DNA of 56,208 nt, taken from positions 1 to 56,208 of the forward strand of contig JAITFE010000138.1 in assembly GCA_031281585.1 (NCBI GenBank), in the 5' to 3' direction. Below are positions 8,365 to 16,961 of this stretch, in pieces. A program made the position numbers and the translations under genes. How positions within the stretch are numbered: the stretch's first letter is position 1; each line of letters begins with the position of its first letter. Under the pieces are notes generated by a model. The model did no database searches. It was not told where the DNA came from and was given only the letters and a program-made list of their open reading frames with translations. The stretch comes from Bifidobacteriaceae bacterium. Lineage in GTDB: Bacteria > Actinomycetota > Actinomycetes > Actinomycetales > WQXJ01.

Positions 8365-9657
8365 ATGAGCCATTCGCGTCGCGTGTTCGTGGCGCGCCTG
8401 GCCGGCACGGCCGTCTTCGACCCGATTGGAGACCGCGTCGGCTGGGCGCGCGATGTCGTCGTCACCATTGGCCTGAAGGGCCGCCCTAGAGCCATCGGCT
8501 TGGTGGTGGAGGTGCCGGGCAAGCGGCGCGTGTTCTTGCCGTTCACAAGGGTGACCTCGATCGATGCGGGCCAGATCGTCTCGACCGGCCTGGTCAACAT
8601 GCGCAGGTTCGAGCAGCGCCCGGTGGAGACGCTGGTGGTGGCCGAACTGCTGGACCGGCGGATAGTCCTCAAAGACAACCGCCACGCGCTGATCGAAGAC
8701 GTGGGCATTGAGGCGCATTCGGTGGGGCGCGGGGAATGGGAGGTCGCCCAACTGTTCGTGCGGGTCCTCAGCGGGGCGCGCGGCATCGGGCGCAACCGCG
8801 GGCCGACCGAGCTGGTGGACGTGCGGGACGTGCCGGACTTGGCGGGGCAGGCGGGCGTGCAGGGTGTGGGCCAGCTGATGGCGACCTGGGGCGACATGAA
8901 GCCGGCGGACATGGCGGATCTGTTGCATGACATGCCCAAGGGGCGGCGCCTGGAGGTGGCGACCGCGCTGGACAACGACCGGCTGGCGGACGTGATGCAG
9001 GAACTCGGCAACGACGACCGGCTGGACGTCATCGAACATCTGGGCAGGGCCAGGGCGGCGGACGTGCTGGAGGCCATGGAGCCGGACGACGCGGCGGACC
9101 TGATCAACGAGCTCCCCCAAGACGAGGCCTCGATCCTGCTGGCACTGATGGAACCCGACGAGGCCCAAGGGGTGCGCCGCCTGCTGGCCTACGGCGAGAA
9201 CTCGGCCGGCGGCCTGATGACCACCGAGCCGGTGATCATGCCCCCCGAGTCGCCCATCGCCCAGGCGTTGGCGGCCGTCAGACGCCACGACCTGTCGCCG
9301 GCGCTCGCGTCGATGGTGTTCGTGACCCGGCCGCCATCGGAGACGCCGACCGGGCGTTTTCTGGGCGTGGCGCACATTCAACGGCTGCTCAGGGAGCCGC
9401 CGCACCTGGCAATCGGCGCCGTGTTGGACACCGACATCGAGGAGCTCAGCCCGGGCGACCCGCTGGGGCGGGTGACCCGCCTGATGGCCACCTACAACCT
9501 GATCGCCCTGCCGGTGGTGGATTCGGACCGCCGCCTGCTGGGCGCCGTTTCCGCCGATGACGTCCTGGACCACCTCCTCCCCGAGGACTGGCGGTCCGGG
9601 GACGACGATTTGACCGACCTATCGCTAGGACCCGCCGAGGAGGTGCCCCATGGCTGA
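8365..9657 (+). CDS. MgtE N-domain/CBS-domain protein without a membrane domain
   Basis: A 430-residue soluble protein. The N-terminal ~150 residues form a PRC-barrel-like region (VFVARLAGTAVFDPIGDRVG). An MgtE intracellular N-domain (LLHDMPKGRRLEVATAL; LINELPQDEASILLALM) follows, then two CBS modules (YGENSAGGLMTTEPV; LIALPVVDSDRRLLGAVS). It therefore matches the cytosolic Mg2+-sensing half of MgtE magnesium channels but has none of the five membrane helices. The actinobacterial family keeps this gene next to DUF1003 and Mrp genes, as here. It overlaps the DUF1003 gene by 8 bases, so the two are translationally coupled. A magnesium-linked regulatory role is inferred from the domains, not demonstrated. 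Confidence 0.88.
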   Translation: MSHSRRVFVARLAGTAVFDPIGDRVGWARDVVVTIGLKGRPRAIGLVVEVPGKRRVFLPFTRVTSIDAGQIVSTGLVNMRRFEQRPVETLVVAELLDRRIVLKDNRHALIEDVGIEAHSVGRGEWEVAQLFVRVLSGARGIGRNRGPTELVDVRDVPDLAGQAGVQGVGQLMATWGDMKPADMADLLHDMPKGRRLEVATALDNDRLADVMQELGNDDRLDVIEHLGRARAADVLEAMEPDDAADLINELPQDEASILLALMEPDEAQGVRRLLAYGENSAGGLMTTEPVIMPPESPIAQALAAVRRHDLSPALASMVFVTRPPSETPTGRFLGVAHIQRLLREPPHLAIGAVLDTDIEELSPGDPLGRVTRLMATYNLIALPVVDSDRRLLGAVSADDVLDHLLPEDWRSGDDDLTDLSLGPAEEVPHG

Positions 9658-10342
9658 CCGGCTAGACACACCGCGCGACAAGAAGCGGAGTTGGTTCGAC
9701 CGCCGCCGGGAGGCCGTTGGCGGCGACCGTTTCGGCAGCGGCGCGGAGGCTTTCGCCCGTTTCATGGGCACCGCCCGCTTCTTGGTCTGGATGACCCTGT
9801 TCTGCATCGCCTGGCTGACTTGGAACTCGTGGGGGCCGCTGAATCTCCGTTTCGACGAGGCGCAGCGCGGTTTCACCGCGTTGACGCTGATGCTCTCCCT
9901 GCAGGCCTCCTACGCCGCGCCCTTGATCCTGTTGGCGCAGAACCGCCAGGACGACCGCGACCGGGTCACGGCGGACCGCGACCGCATCCAGGCGGCCCGC
10001 AACCTGGCGGACACCGAGTACTTGGCCCGCGAGGTCGCCGCCCTGCGGATCGCCTTGCAGGAGGTCGCCACCCGCGATTTCCTCCGCTCGGAGTTGCGCG
10101 ACCTTTTGGAGGCGTTGGAGGAGTCCCGTTCGGAGTCCGCCCAGCCTTCGTTTGGCGCCCAATCCGCCGATGCCGACCGGCCGCCCACCAGCACCACCCA
10201 GGCCACCAGCGGCGGCAACGGCGCCGGCCCGACCGCCGCGAGCATGGCAGCAGACCCGGTCGCCGACGCTCCGAGCGCCACCGCCGACCCGGCGCCGACC
10301 CCCAGCCCCGACCAGGACGCGGGCGGGACGAGCGGCAAGTAG
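9650..10342 (+). CDS. DUF1003 membrane protein
   Basis: A 230-residue protein with a basic N-terminus (RDKKRSWFDRRRE) and two membrane helices at about 43-60 and 75-98, enclosing the conserved WLTWNSWGPLNLRFD loop. A charged helical segment follows (NRQDDRDRVTADRDR), and the Ala/Pro/Thr-rich tail is disordered. This matches DUF1003 family layout; the family has no established function. The gene is embedded between the MgtE-N/CBS gene (8-base overlap) and mrp (11-base gap), a conserved actinobacterial trio, which suggests one operon. The long tail beyond about residue 165 is lineage-specific. Confidence 0.88.
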   Translation: MADRLDTPRDKKRSWFDRRREAVGGDRFGSGAEAFARFMGTARFLVWMTLFCIAWLTWNSWGPLNLRFDEAQRGFTALTLMLSLQASYAAPLILLAQNRQDDRDRVTADRDRIQAARNLADTEYLAREVAALRIALQEVATRDFLRSELRDLLEALEESRSESAQPSFGAQSADADRPPTSTTQATSGGNGAGPTAASMAADPVADAPSATADPAPTPSPDQDAGGTSGK

Positions 10343-10353
10343 AATTGGCGGCC

Positions 10354-11439
10354 GTGCCTACACCCACACGCGAACAAGTCCTGGCCGCGCTGGCCACCGT
10401 GATCGACCCGGAGATTCAGCGGCCGATCACCGACCTGGACATGGTCCACTCCGTCGAGATTGGCGAGGCGGGGGCCGTGACGGTCGAAATCCTGCTGACT
10501 GTGCCCGGCTGCCCGCTCAAGGACCGACTGGAGCGCGACGTCAAACACGCGCTGGCGGCACTGGGCGGCGTGGGGCTGGTGACGGTCCGCATGTCCACCA
10601 TGAACGAGGCGCAGCGCGAGGCGTTGAAGACCAAGCTGCGCGGCGGCCGCCCGGAAAAGTCCATCCCGTTCGCGGAGCCGGGGTCCAAGACGCGCGTGAT
10701 CGCGGTCGCGTCCGGCAAGGGCGGGGTCGGCAAGAGTTCCGTGACCGCCAACCTGGCGCTCGCGCTGGCGGACTTGGGGCTGGCAGTCGGCGTGCTGGAC
10801 GCGGACATCCAGGGCTTCTCAATGCCCCGCATGCTTGGGGTGGAGAACGAGCCGACGCAGGTTGACGACGCGATTCTTCCGCCGGTGGCGCAAGGCGTGA
10901 AGGTCTTCTCAATGGGCATGCTGGTGCCGCCCGGCCAGCCCGTGATTTGGCGCGGGCCGGTGCTGCACCGCGCGGTGCAGCAGTTCTTGACGGACGTGCT
11001 GTGGGGCGACTTGGATGTGCTGCTGATAGACCTGCCGCCCGGCACGGGCGACGTGCCGTTGTCGATAGCCCAGCTGATTCCAGGTTCAAGCTTGATCGTG
11101 GTGACCACGCCGCAGCCGGCGGCGGCTGAGGTGGCGCAACGCGCCGGCGCTTTGGCCTTGCAGACCAAGCAGGAAATCTTGGGCGTGGTGGAGAACATGA
11201 GCTGGTTCGAGGCCCCGGACGGCTCGCGTGTGCCGATTTTCGGCGAGGGCGGTGGCCGCCAGGTCGCCGAAAACCTCAGTTCGGCGGTCGGCTCTGAGGT
11301 TCCGCTGTTGGGCCAGATCCCGCTGGACCAGGCGCTGCGGGAAGGCGGGGATACGGGCTCACCGGTTGTGGCCTCGGCCCCGGATTCGGCGGCGGCGACC
11401 GCCTTCCGCAAGATCGCCGCCGGGTTGGCGCCCGCCTGA
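10354..11439 (+). CDS. mrp: Mrp/NBP35 family P-loop ATPase (iron-sulfur carrier type)
   Basis: I choose the GTG at 10,354, which gives 361 residues and begins with the MIP18/DUF59 domain (TVIDPEIQRPITDLDMV). The longer open frame upstream overlaps the DUF1003 gene. The ATPase domain carries the deviant Walker A GKGGVGKSS and the switch/Walker B stretch LIDLPPGTGD. Proteobacterial ApbC/Mrp proteins have a CxxC pair before the PIFGxGGG segment. Here that site reads FEAPDGSRVPIFGEGGG with no cysteine, so the bridging cluster site of the classic scaffold is missing. Fe-S trafficking is the family role, but the mechanism in this protein may differ. Confidence 0.9.
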   Translation: MPTPTREQVLAALATVIDPEIQRPITDLDMVHSVEIGEAGAVTVEILLTVPGCPLKDRLERDVKHALAALGGVGLVTVRMSTMNEAQREALKTKLRGGRPEKSIPFAEPGSKTRVIAVASGKGGVGKSSVTANLALALADLGLAVGVLDADIQGFSMPRMLGVENEPTQVDDAILPPVAQGVKVFSMGMLVPPGQPVIWRGPVLHRAVQQFLTDVLWGDLDVLLIDLPPGTGDVPLSIAQLIPGSSLIVVTTPQPAAAEVAQRAGALALQTKQEILGVVENMSWFEAPDGSRVPIFGEGGGRQVAENLSSAVGSEVPLLGQIPLDQALREGGDTGSPVVASAPDSAAATAFRKIAAGLAPA

Positions 11440-11467
11440 TCGCGGCGACGAATCGCGGCAGTTTGCG

Positions 11468-12430
11468 TCAAGGCCCCAGCAGCCCGAGCGGAACCGCTGC
11501 GGTCCCGTCTTCGAGGCGGTGCGCGAATCCGCCTGAGGTGATGATCACCTTGTCCACCAAAGTGTCGCCAATTTGACCCTCCAACCAATTGAGATGCTTC
11601 GCGGCGGGGGCCGAGGGCATGGCGCCGAGTTTGACCTCGATGGCAAGAATTCGGTGATCGGGCCTTTCCACAATCAAGTCAACTTCATGTTCGCCCCGAT
11701 GGGTGCGAAGGTGGCTGACGCGGGCTTCCAACGGCTGGGCGAACACGCGCACGGTCAAAGCGACCAGGGACTCGAACAACGCCGCCAGCACACCGTCTTC
11801 AGTCCGGGTTTCGGTGGGGGCCCTCGGCTCTGAGCAACGACTCGGGCGTCGAACCTGGGAGGCGTGCCGCCAGAGCCGGGTCGGCCAGGTGGTGTTTGGG
11901 CGCCTGCGCCAACCGCTTCAGCGGATTGAATTGAGGTATCCAGGCGGGGAGCGGGTCGAGAATCCAGATCCGCTCCAGCAGCGCCCGGTATGCGGCCACG
12001 GTGTTCTTGCTCGGTTTGTCGTCTTGGCCCGGCGTCGCGGACGCGAGGATCCTTGCCCCCGATGCCGTGGTCGAACTCGCGGCCGCATAGGCCGTCAGCC
12101 ACGCCAGCAGTTTGCCCAGCCGACGAATGCCCTCACCCAGCTCCGGTATGTCTCGCTCGACGATCTGCTCGACATAGGACCCAATGGCCCGGCCGCGCAG
12201 TTGATAGGGGTCGGATCGGATTCCCGTGAAGCCCGAGGACACGATCTCTTCGACGTAGTCGCTGAGGCGCAGCTCGGATCGGCCCTCGACCACCTCGCGT
12301 CCTCCAGCCAGCAAAGCCGCGAGCGGCACCGCGGAAATGGCCACTCCACGCTCGGTCAGTGTCATGGGCCGCATCCTCAGGCGCACAATCCGCCCGGCGC
12401 CGGAGCGGAGCCGCGCCTCGCGACACTCTA
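11468..12430 (-). pseudogene. Truncated and frameshifted DUF4143 (AAA_14) ATPase remnant
   Basis: Two minus-strand frames together give the C-terminal two thirds of a DUF4143 protein. The first (from about 12,430 to 11,799) starts inside the family consensus ...SGAGRIVRLRMRPMTLTERG and continues to LADPALAARLPGSTPESLLRAEG. The second (11,791-11,468) has LAALFESLVALTVRVFAQPLEARVSHLRTHRGEHEVDLIVERPD, the nuclease-like C-terminal part. The frames must be joined by a frameshift near 11,795-11,830. The whole N-terminal P-loop ATPase domain is absent, because recognisable homology stops at about 12,430 next to two direct repeats. I regard it as non-functional. It sits at the boundary between backbone and catabolic region. 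Confidence 0.82.
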
Positions 12431-12468
12431 TTGGGCGGTTTCGCGAAGTCTTGTTGGGCGGTTTCGCG
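12431..12468. repeat. 15-base direct repeat at the pseudogene break
   Basis: TTGGGCGGTTTCGCG occurs at 12,431-12,445 and again at 12,454-12,468, a 23-base period, exactly where DUF4143 homology ends and just beyond the stop of the IclR gene. The 11-base core GCGGTTTCGCG appears again at 18,174-18,184 upstream of the thiolase gene. Confidence 0.6.
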
Positions 12469-12479
12469 GAACGGCGGCC

Positions 12480-13262
12480 TCAGGAGCGAACGAAGCCGGT
12501 GGCCTTGAGGTCTTGCTCGATCGCCGCGACGCGGCCCAGCACCGGTTCCAGGAAGTTGTCGATGATCTCTTCGACGGATTGCGCCAGCAGCGGGATCGAG
12601 ACGTTGATGGCGGCCACGGGGTATCCGGATGTGTCCCGGATGGGCGCGGCCAGGGCCCGCAGCCCGACCTCCAACTCCTGGTCAAGCAAGCAGTAGCCCT
12701 GACCCCGGACCCGATCCAGTTCCGCCCGCAGCGGCTTCATCTTGGTGATGGTGAACGGCGTGCGCGCCTCCAAGCGCAGGTCTCGCAACTGCTCTTCCAA
12801 CTCCCCCGCCGGCAAGAACGCCAAAATGGCCCGCCCCATCGAGGTCGCGGCGGCAGGGAACCGAGTCCCCACGTTAATGTTGACCGCCATAATCTTCTTC
12901 GTGGCGACCCGAGCCACATAGACGATATCTCTGCGGTCCAACACCGAAATCGACGATGCGGCCTCCACCTGCGCCGCCAGCAATTCCAAGTGCGGCATGG
13001 CAATCTCTGGGAGGTTCATCGAAGAAAGGTAGGAATGCGCCAACTCGAGCACAGCAGGCCGCAGCGAAAAGCGGCGGTCCTGCGAACGGACGTAGCCGAG
13101 GATCTCCAACGTGATCAAGAAGCGCCGGGCAGCAGCACGAGTCAGCCCAGAGCGAGCCGCGACCTCAGACAACGTCAATGCCGGATGGTCTCCATCGAAA
13201 GCCTTGATGACCCCCAGTCCGCGCTCGAGGGACTGCACGAATTCTGTGGGGCGCTCTTCCAC
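12480..13262 (-). CDS. IclR-family transcriptional regulator, PcaR/PobR-like
   Basis: A 260-residue regulator with a GTG start. Residues about 10-70 are the winged helix (SLERGLGVIKAF...LTLSEVAARSGLTRAAARRFLITLEILGYV). The signature FSLRPAVLELAHSYLSS follows, typical of the beta-ketoadipate (PcaR/PobR/PcaU) branch. Residues about 85-250 form the GAF-like effector domain (MGRAILAFLP; GYCLLDQELEVGLRALAAPI). The branch matches the PcaI/J- and PcaF-like genes upstream, which supports control of region A by an aromatic- or dicarboxylate-derived effector. It lies downstream of a strong terminator, so it is probably transcribed from its own promoter in 13,263-13,550. Confidence 0.9.
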   Translation of the reverse strand: MEERPTEFVQSLERGLGVIKAFDGDHPALTLSEVAARSGLTRAAARRFLITLEILGYVRSQDRRFSLRPAVLELAHSYLSSMNLPEIAMPHLELLAAQVEAASSISVLDRRDIVYVARVATKKIMAVNINVGTRFPAAATSMGRAILAFLPAGELEEQLRDLRLEARTPFTITKMKPLRAELDRVRGQGYCLLDQELEVGLRALAAPIRDTSGYPVAAINVSIPLLAQSVEEIIDNFLEPVLGRVAAIEQDLKATGFVRS

Positions 13263-13550
13263 GGCCCGCCCTCCCTGTTCGTCTAGCTAGTAGTTGAATC
13301 GTTCATTGTGTCTGTGGTCGCCGACGCGTAGCACCGGCCATGAAGCGTGGGGTGCCCGTGATCGGTGCCGCCAGCGGCGTCTCCGGTCACCCGGGACCCA
13401 CGGTGTCGCGCACCAATGCGGACTCCCCGCGAAAGCACTCTACGGCATTCTCCGCAACTTCCGGGATTCTACATTGCCCGGTGCGCCGCAGCGTGCCGGA
13501 TCCAGCGGATCCGGCCAAACACAAGGACGGGCTCTTTCGGCCGCATCGGG
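13263..13550. other. Intergenic space, probable IclR promoter region
   Basis: No gene is convincing here; short open frames on the plus strand have no recognisable product or ribosome binding site. It should hold the promoter of the IclR gene, but I see no clear -35/-10 pair. The segment TTCATTGTGTCTGTGG lies about 40 bases before the IclR start and is an operator candidate only by position. Confidence 0.4.
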
Positions 13551-13603
13551 CCGGAAAGCTCCTGGGAGGCAACCCTAAAGGTTGCCTCCCAGGAGCTTTC
13601 CGG
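13551..13603 (-). terminator. Perfect 24-base-pair hairpin after the cupin gene
   Basis: CCGGAAAGCTCCTGGGAGGC and the following four bases (13,551-13,574) pair without mismatch with 13,580-13,603 around a 5-base loop, CTAAA. It lies 11 bases beyond the stop of the cupin gene and separates it from the IclR gene. No T-run follows, but the stem is far longer than a normal intrinsic terminator. Confidence 0.8.
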
Positions 13604-13614
13604 CTAGTTCGGTT

Positions 13615-14823
13615 CTAGAACTTCAGACCGTCCCAGTCAACGCCGCACGCGGGGGCGTCCGGGTTGACGTCCGGGCCGAAGAACTTGACGATGACGAGGT
13701 CCTCACTTCCGGTGTTGACCACCTCGTGCGCCTGGGTGGCGGTCGGATGGCACAGGAACAACTCGTCTTGACCGGGCACCTGCCCCGTTACCGTTTCGCC
13801 GGCTATGGTGCCGGTGCCCTTCCACGCCAGGAGGTTGTACGCACCTTTCTCGACGACTGTGGCTTTCGCCCCTGGCTTGACGATCAGGCGTTTGCCGGAG
13901 AACTTCTTGTAGTTGCCGTGGAAGATCCAGGCCTCGCTGCCCCACGGTCCCTCGCTGAACACAACTGGAGAAATGTGCAGTTTGGCGTAAAGGTCCGGGT
14001 CGGCGTTCAACTCCCAATCGACCCAACGCATGGGAGCCCTTTCCGCAAGCCGGGCCTTGTCCTCCTCGGTGATGTTCTTGTACAACATCGCCTTGTCCAG
14101 GATGCGGCACACCGACCACGCCTGGAACAAGGAGATCGTGTCCGCAGATTCTTGCAACTCGATTGTGAGCGCGCTGCCCGGGGCGTGCAGCAGACCCGAA
14201 GGCGCGTAGAACCCCTCCTCGTACATCTGCTTGTAGCCGCGGGAGTAAGCCAGGATTTCGTCGGAATCCCAAGCCACCAACTCTTCGTGGATCAAGTCCT
14301 GCGCCCCCTGGCCGACCAGCCACGGATGCACACCCAAGAACGTCTCCGGCTGCGGACCCATGTCAACGCCCGACGGGAAATAGTAGGCCTCGTCCTTCGA
14401 GGACTGGTGAACCAGGTCCGCGTGAACCTGCGGGGGATGGATGTGCATCGGGATCCGGTAACCGTAGTCCAGAATCTTGCACAACCGGCCCAAATGCGAA
14501 TGCGTCGCCGCATATTCCGCGCCCATCACCAGTCCGGGCACCAACTGCTCGGCGTCTTTGAGCAGGAAGCGGTCCCCTGTGGATGCCTGGACGGTGCTCA
14601 ATCCAGTCCCCGGAGGCACACCCGGGCCGTCAACCTCGGTTGTGGACGCCAGCCAACGCTCAACCACCTCTCCCGCTTCCCCCCGGTCGACCTGGTCGTC
14701 CGGCAAGTTCATCCGCCGACCCGAAGGTGTCCAGAAATTCGAATTCCAGAACACTTCGGGCCGCAGCACGCCGTTCGAAGCCTCGATGACACGCTCAAGA
14801 TCTGCGCGTGTAATTTCACTCAT
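13615..14823 (-). CDS. Cupin sugar-isomerase-like protein
   Basis: A 402-residue protein resembling the class I mannose-6-phosphate isomerase/cupin superfamily. The metal-site motif is RIPMHIHPPQVHADLVH around residue 125, followed by SSKDEAYYF and GLLHAPGSALTIELQ. A second cupin-like barrel covers the C-terminal 130 residues (LCHPTATQAHEVVNTG). Proteins like this often accompany sugar kinases, and the gene lies 45 bases downstream of the DhaK-DhaL kinase gene. Isomerisation of a short-chain keto-/aldo-sugar or its phosphate is the likely role, but the substrate is not known. It is the last gene before the strong hairpin. Confidence 0.72.
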   Translation of the reverse strand: MSEITRADLERVIEASNGVLRPEVFWNSNFWTPSGRRMNLPDDQVDRGEAGEVVERWLASTTEVDGPGVPPGTGLSTVQASTGDRFLLKDAEQLVPGLVMGAEYAATHSHLGRLCKILDYGYRIPMHIHPPQVHADLVHQSSKDEAYYFPSGVDMGPQPETFLGVHPWLVGQGAQDLIHEELVAWDSDEILAYSRGYKQMYEEGFYAPSGLLHAPGSALTIELQESADTISLFQAWSVCRILDKAMLYKNITEEDKARLAERAPMRWVDWELNADPDLYAKLHISPVVFSEGPWGSEAWIFHGNYKKFSGKRLIVKPGAKATVVEKGAYNLLAWKGTGTIAGETVTGQVPGQDELFLCHPTATQAHEVVNTGSEDLVIVKFFGPDVNPDAPACGVDWDGLKF

Positions 14824-14868
14824 TGAAACAGTTTCCTTTCCTGCGAATAGTCAATAGAAAAAAGAATT

Positions 14869-16578
14869 TCAGACTGCACTAGTCCCCTGACCCAGCTTCG
14901 TCACGATCATGGCAAATGATGTGGCACCAGCGTCCGGTGTGCCCAGCGAGTGGGTGCCATGGGTGCGGGCCCGCCCGACCCGTGCAACGATTTCGGCCGT
15001 CGCGGCGGCAGCTGATGTCGACTCTGCCGCTGCGGCACGCCACGCCGATCCGAGGTCCGCACCGGCCGCGACCTCACGGTCCAGCGCGGCGGCGAACGGG
15101 ATGATCGCGTCCACCATCGTTTTGTCGCCAACTTGCGCACCGCCACGGGAGATGATGGCGTCTCGGTAAGCGCGCACCGCAGCAGCAGTCGCAGCGTCAT
15201 CCGGCGCGCCCTGGTCGCCGAGCACCGCCCCAGCCGCAGCCAGGCCGCCGCCCCACAGCGCCCCCGAGGCCCCGCCGGCGTCATTCGACCAAGCCTCGCC
15301 AGCACACTTCAGCAGCGTTTTCACGCCCGCGCCAGCTTCGGCCGCCGCGCGTGCCGCCCGTGCCGCCCCGGCCGAGCCGCGCCGCATGCCGGCTCCATGG
15401 TCCCCGTCACCAGCCACCGAATCGATGGCTCCCAACGCGGCCTCCTCGGCGGCCAGCAAGTCCCGCACTGCCTCGAACATGCCGGCTAACTGCGCGGCCA
15501 CCGCCTGCGACTCCGCCGAAGCCGGCGGAATTACCTGCTCGTCGTCTTTCGCCTCAGCCACCACGCGCCGGTCCCGCGCGCCGACCGAGCCACGGCCGAA
15601 ATACGCGCAGTCGGCCGGTTCGAGCCACAGTCGCTCGAATTCGTCGGTCAAGTACATGATGGAGAGCGAAAGGCCTGCCATGTCGAGGCTGGTGACCAGG
15701 TCAGCCACCAAAGGCGCGACCAGAACCATGCCCGCTGCCTCGATGCGGTCCTTGACTCGCGCGAAGACCAAGTGCAACTCGTCGGGCGAGGTGGTGCCCA
15801 GTCCGTTCACCAGCACAGCCACTCTCTGGCCGGAAACCGGCGGGCGCTCCTCAAACAGCCCGTCCACAAGGAGATCGGCGGCGTCATTGGCGCTCCCAAC
15901 CGGAGCTTCTGCTATGCCTGGCTCGCCGTGGATTCCCAAGCCAACTGCCATAGCGCCCTTGGGCACGGTGAAGAGCGGCGAGTCCGCGCCAGGCAGGGTG
16001 CACCCTGTCAGCGCCACGCCGAAAGTCCGGGTGGCAAGGTTCGCCGCGAGCGCTATTTGCTCCACCGCGTCCAACGGCTGGCCCTCCTCTGCGGCAGCGC
16101 ACACTACCTTCGCAACCAGGAAGCTGCCGGCGATCCCGCGCCTGTTCAAGTGCTCTTCGGGTGATCCCGAAGCGATATCGTCGGTCACTTTCACCATGCG
16201 GATGTCTAGGCCCTCGCCTCTCAGCGTCTCCGCCGCTGCCCCGAAATGCAGCATGTCGCCGGCGTAGTTGATCGGCAGCAACAGCACGCCGCCTCCGTTA
16301 TTCGCAGCGCGTATCAAGGAGACCACCTGCGCCTCGCTTGGAGATGCGAAAATGTTCCCGCACACCGCCCCGTGGACCAACCCTGGCCCAAGCCATCCGG
16401 CAAAGGCCGGAAAATGCCCCGAGCCACCGCCCATCACCACCGCGACTTGTCCAGCGGGACAAGCCGTCGCTCGCACAGCTCCTCCAGGCACCGCCACCAC
16501 GCGGTCGGCGTTCGCGAGCACGTAGCCGCGCAAAGCCTCAGCGGCGAAGACCGCCGGATCGTTCTCCAACAAAGCCAT
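14869..16578 (-). CDS. DhaK-DhaL fusion: dihydroxyacetone/erythrulose-type kinase
   Basis: A 569-residue ATP-dependent kinase with both domains in one chain. DhaK covers about 1-330 and contains GGGSGHFPAFAG, NYAGDMLHFG, KVTDDIA and the substrate-binding His217 in GLGIHGEPG, which forms a hemiaminal with the ketose carbonyl. DhaL covers about 355-569, with the Mg-ATP site DGDHGAGM (391-398) and GDKTMVDAIIPF. Family members phosphorylate dihydroxyacetone, glyceraldehyde, or four-carbon sugars (L- or D-erythrulose). No sugar-alcohol dehydrogenase or triose-phosphate isomerase gene is near, so the substrate is open. The start has a clear GAGGAGG about 10 bases upstream. Confidence 0.9.
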   Translation of the reverse strand: MALLENDPAVFAAEALRGYVLANADRVVAVPGGAVRATACPAGQVAVVMGGGSGHFPAFAGWLGPGLVHGAVCGNIFASPSEAQVVSLIRAANNGGGVLLLPINYAGDMLHFGAAAETLRGEGLDIRMVKVTDDIASGSPEEHLNRRGIAGSFLVAKVVCAAAEEGQPLDAVEQIALAANLATRTFGVALTGCTLPGADSPLFTVPKGAMAVGLGIHGEPGIAEAPVGSANDAADLLVDGLFEERPPVSGQRVAVLVNGLGTTSPDELHLVFARVKDRIEAAGMVLVAPLVADLVTSLDMAGLSLSIMYLTDEFERLWLEPADCAYFGRGSVGARDRRVVAEAKDDEQVIPPASAESQAVAAQLAGMFEAVRDLLAAEEAALGAIDSVAGDGDHGAGMRRGSAGAARAARAAAEAGAGVKTLLKCAGEAWSNDAGGASGALWGGGLAAAGAVLGDQGAPDDAATAAAVRAYRDAIISRGGAQVGDKTMVDAIIPFAAALDREVAAGADLGSAWRAAAAESTSAAAATAEIVARVGRARTHGTHSLGTPDAGATSFAMIVTKLGQGTSAV

Positions 16579-16961
16579 AGTCTTAAGACCTCCTCAATAC
16601 GATTTTGGGTGCGGCATCACCAATCACGCCGCCGTCCCTTGCACAGCCCAAGCCCAAGCGAAGTCTTGGGTTTCCAGTCGAACCCCTTCGCCGACAACTG
16701 CGTCTTCCGCCTTTCCCCATATGCGCCGCTGGTTCCAAATCACGCAGTTGGGCACAGTCTTCTCCTTCGAGGGCTCGGCCTTCTTCACATATCATTACAG
16801 TCCTGCCAAAGCCATTACGCCAGAGACCAGAGGGCTATGGATCCAGCAATTCTGGCACTGGTTCGGCAGCGGGGCGGTCGTCATGGCGGACCTGCGGTCG
16901 CAAAGAACAGTCGGTCGCACTTCCAACTGCACTTCCGGGCCACCGAGCGCAGTTCACCGGT
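16579..16961. other. Intergenic space between thiolase and kinase genes
   Basis: About 380 bases with no supported gene. A plus-strand frame at 16,721-16,978 has no family resemblance and runs into the antisense of the thiolase gene. The space holds the kinase gene's ribosome binding site and probably a separate minus-strand promoter, but no convincing -35/-10 pair is visible. Confidence 0.4.

Noticed and set aside
7894-9573. 559-codon minus-strand open frame
   Set aside because: Antisense to the MgtE-N/CBS gene, His/Arg/Gln-rich, without any family resemblance.
11703-13286. 527-codon plus-strand open frame
   Set aside because: It runs antisense to the DUF4143 remnant and to a clear IclR regulator gene.
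13551-13603. Hairpin as an insertion-sequence end or attachment site
   Set aside because: No transposase, integrase or second copy was found; its place after a stop codon favours termination.
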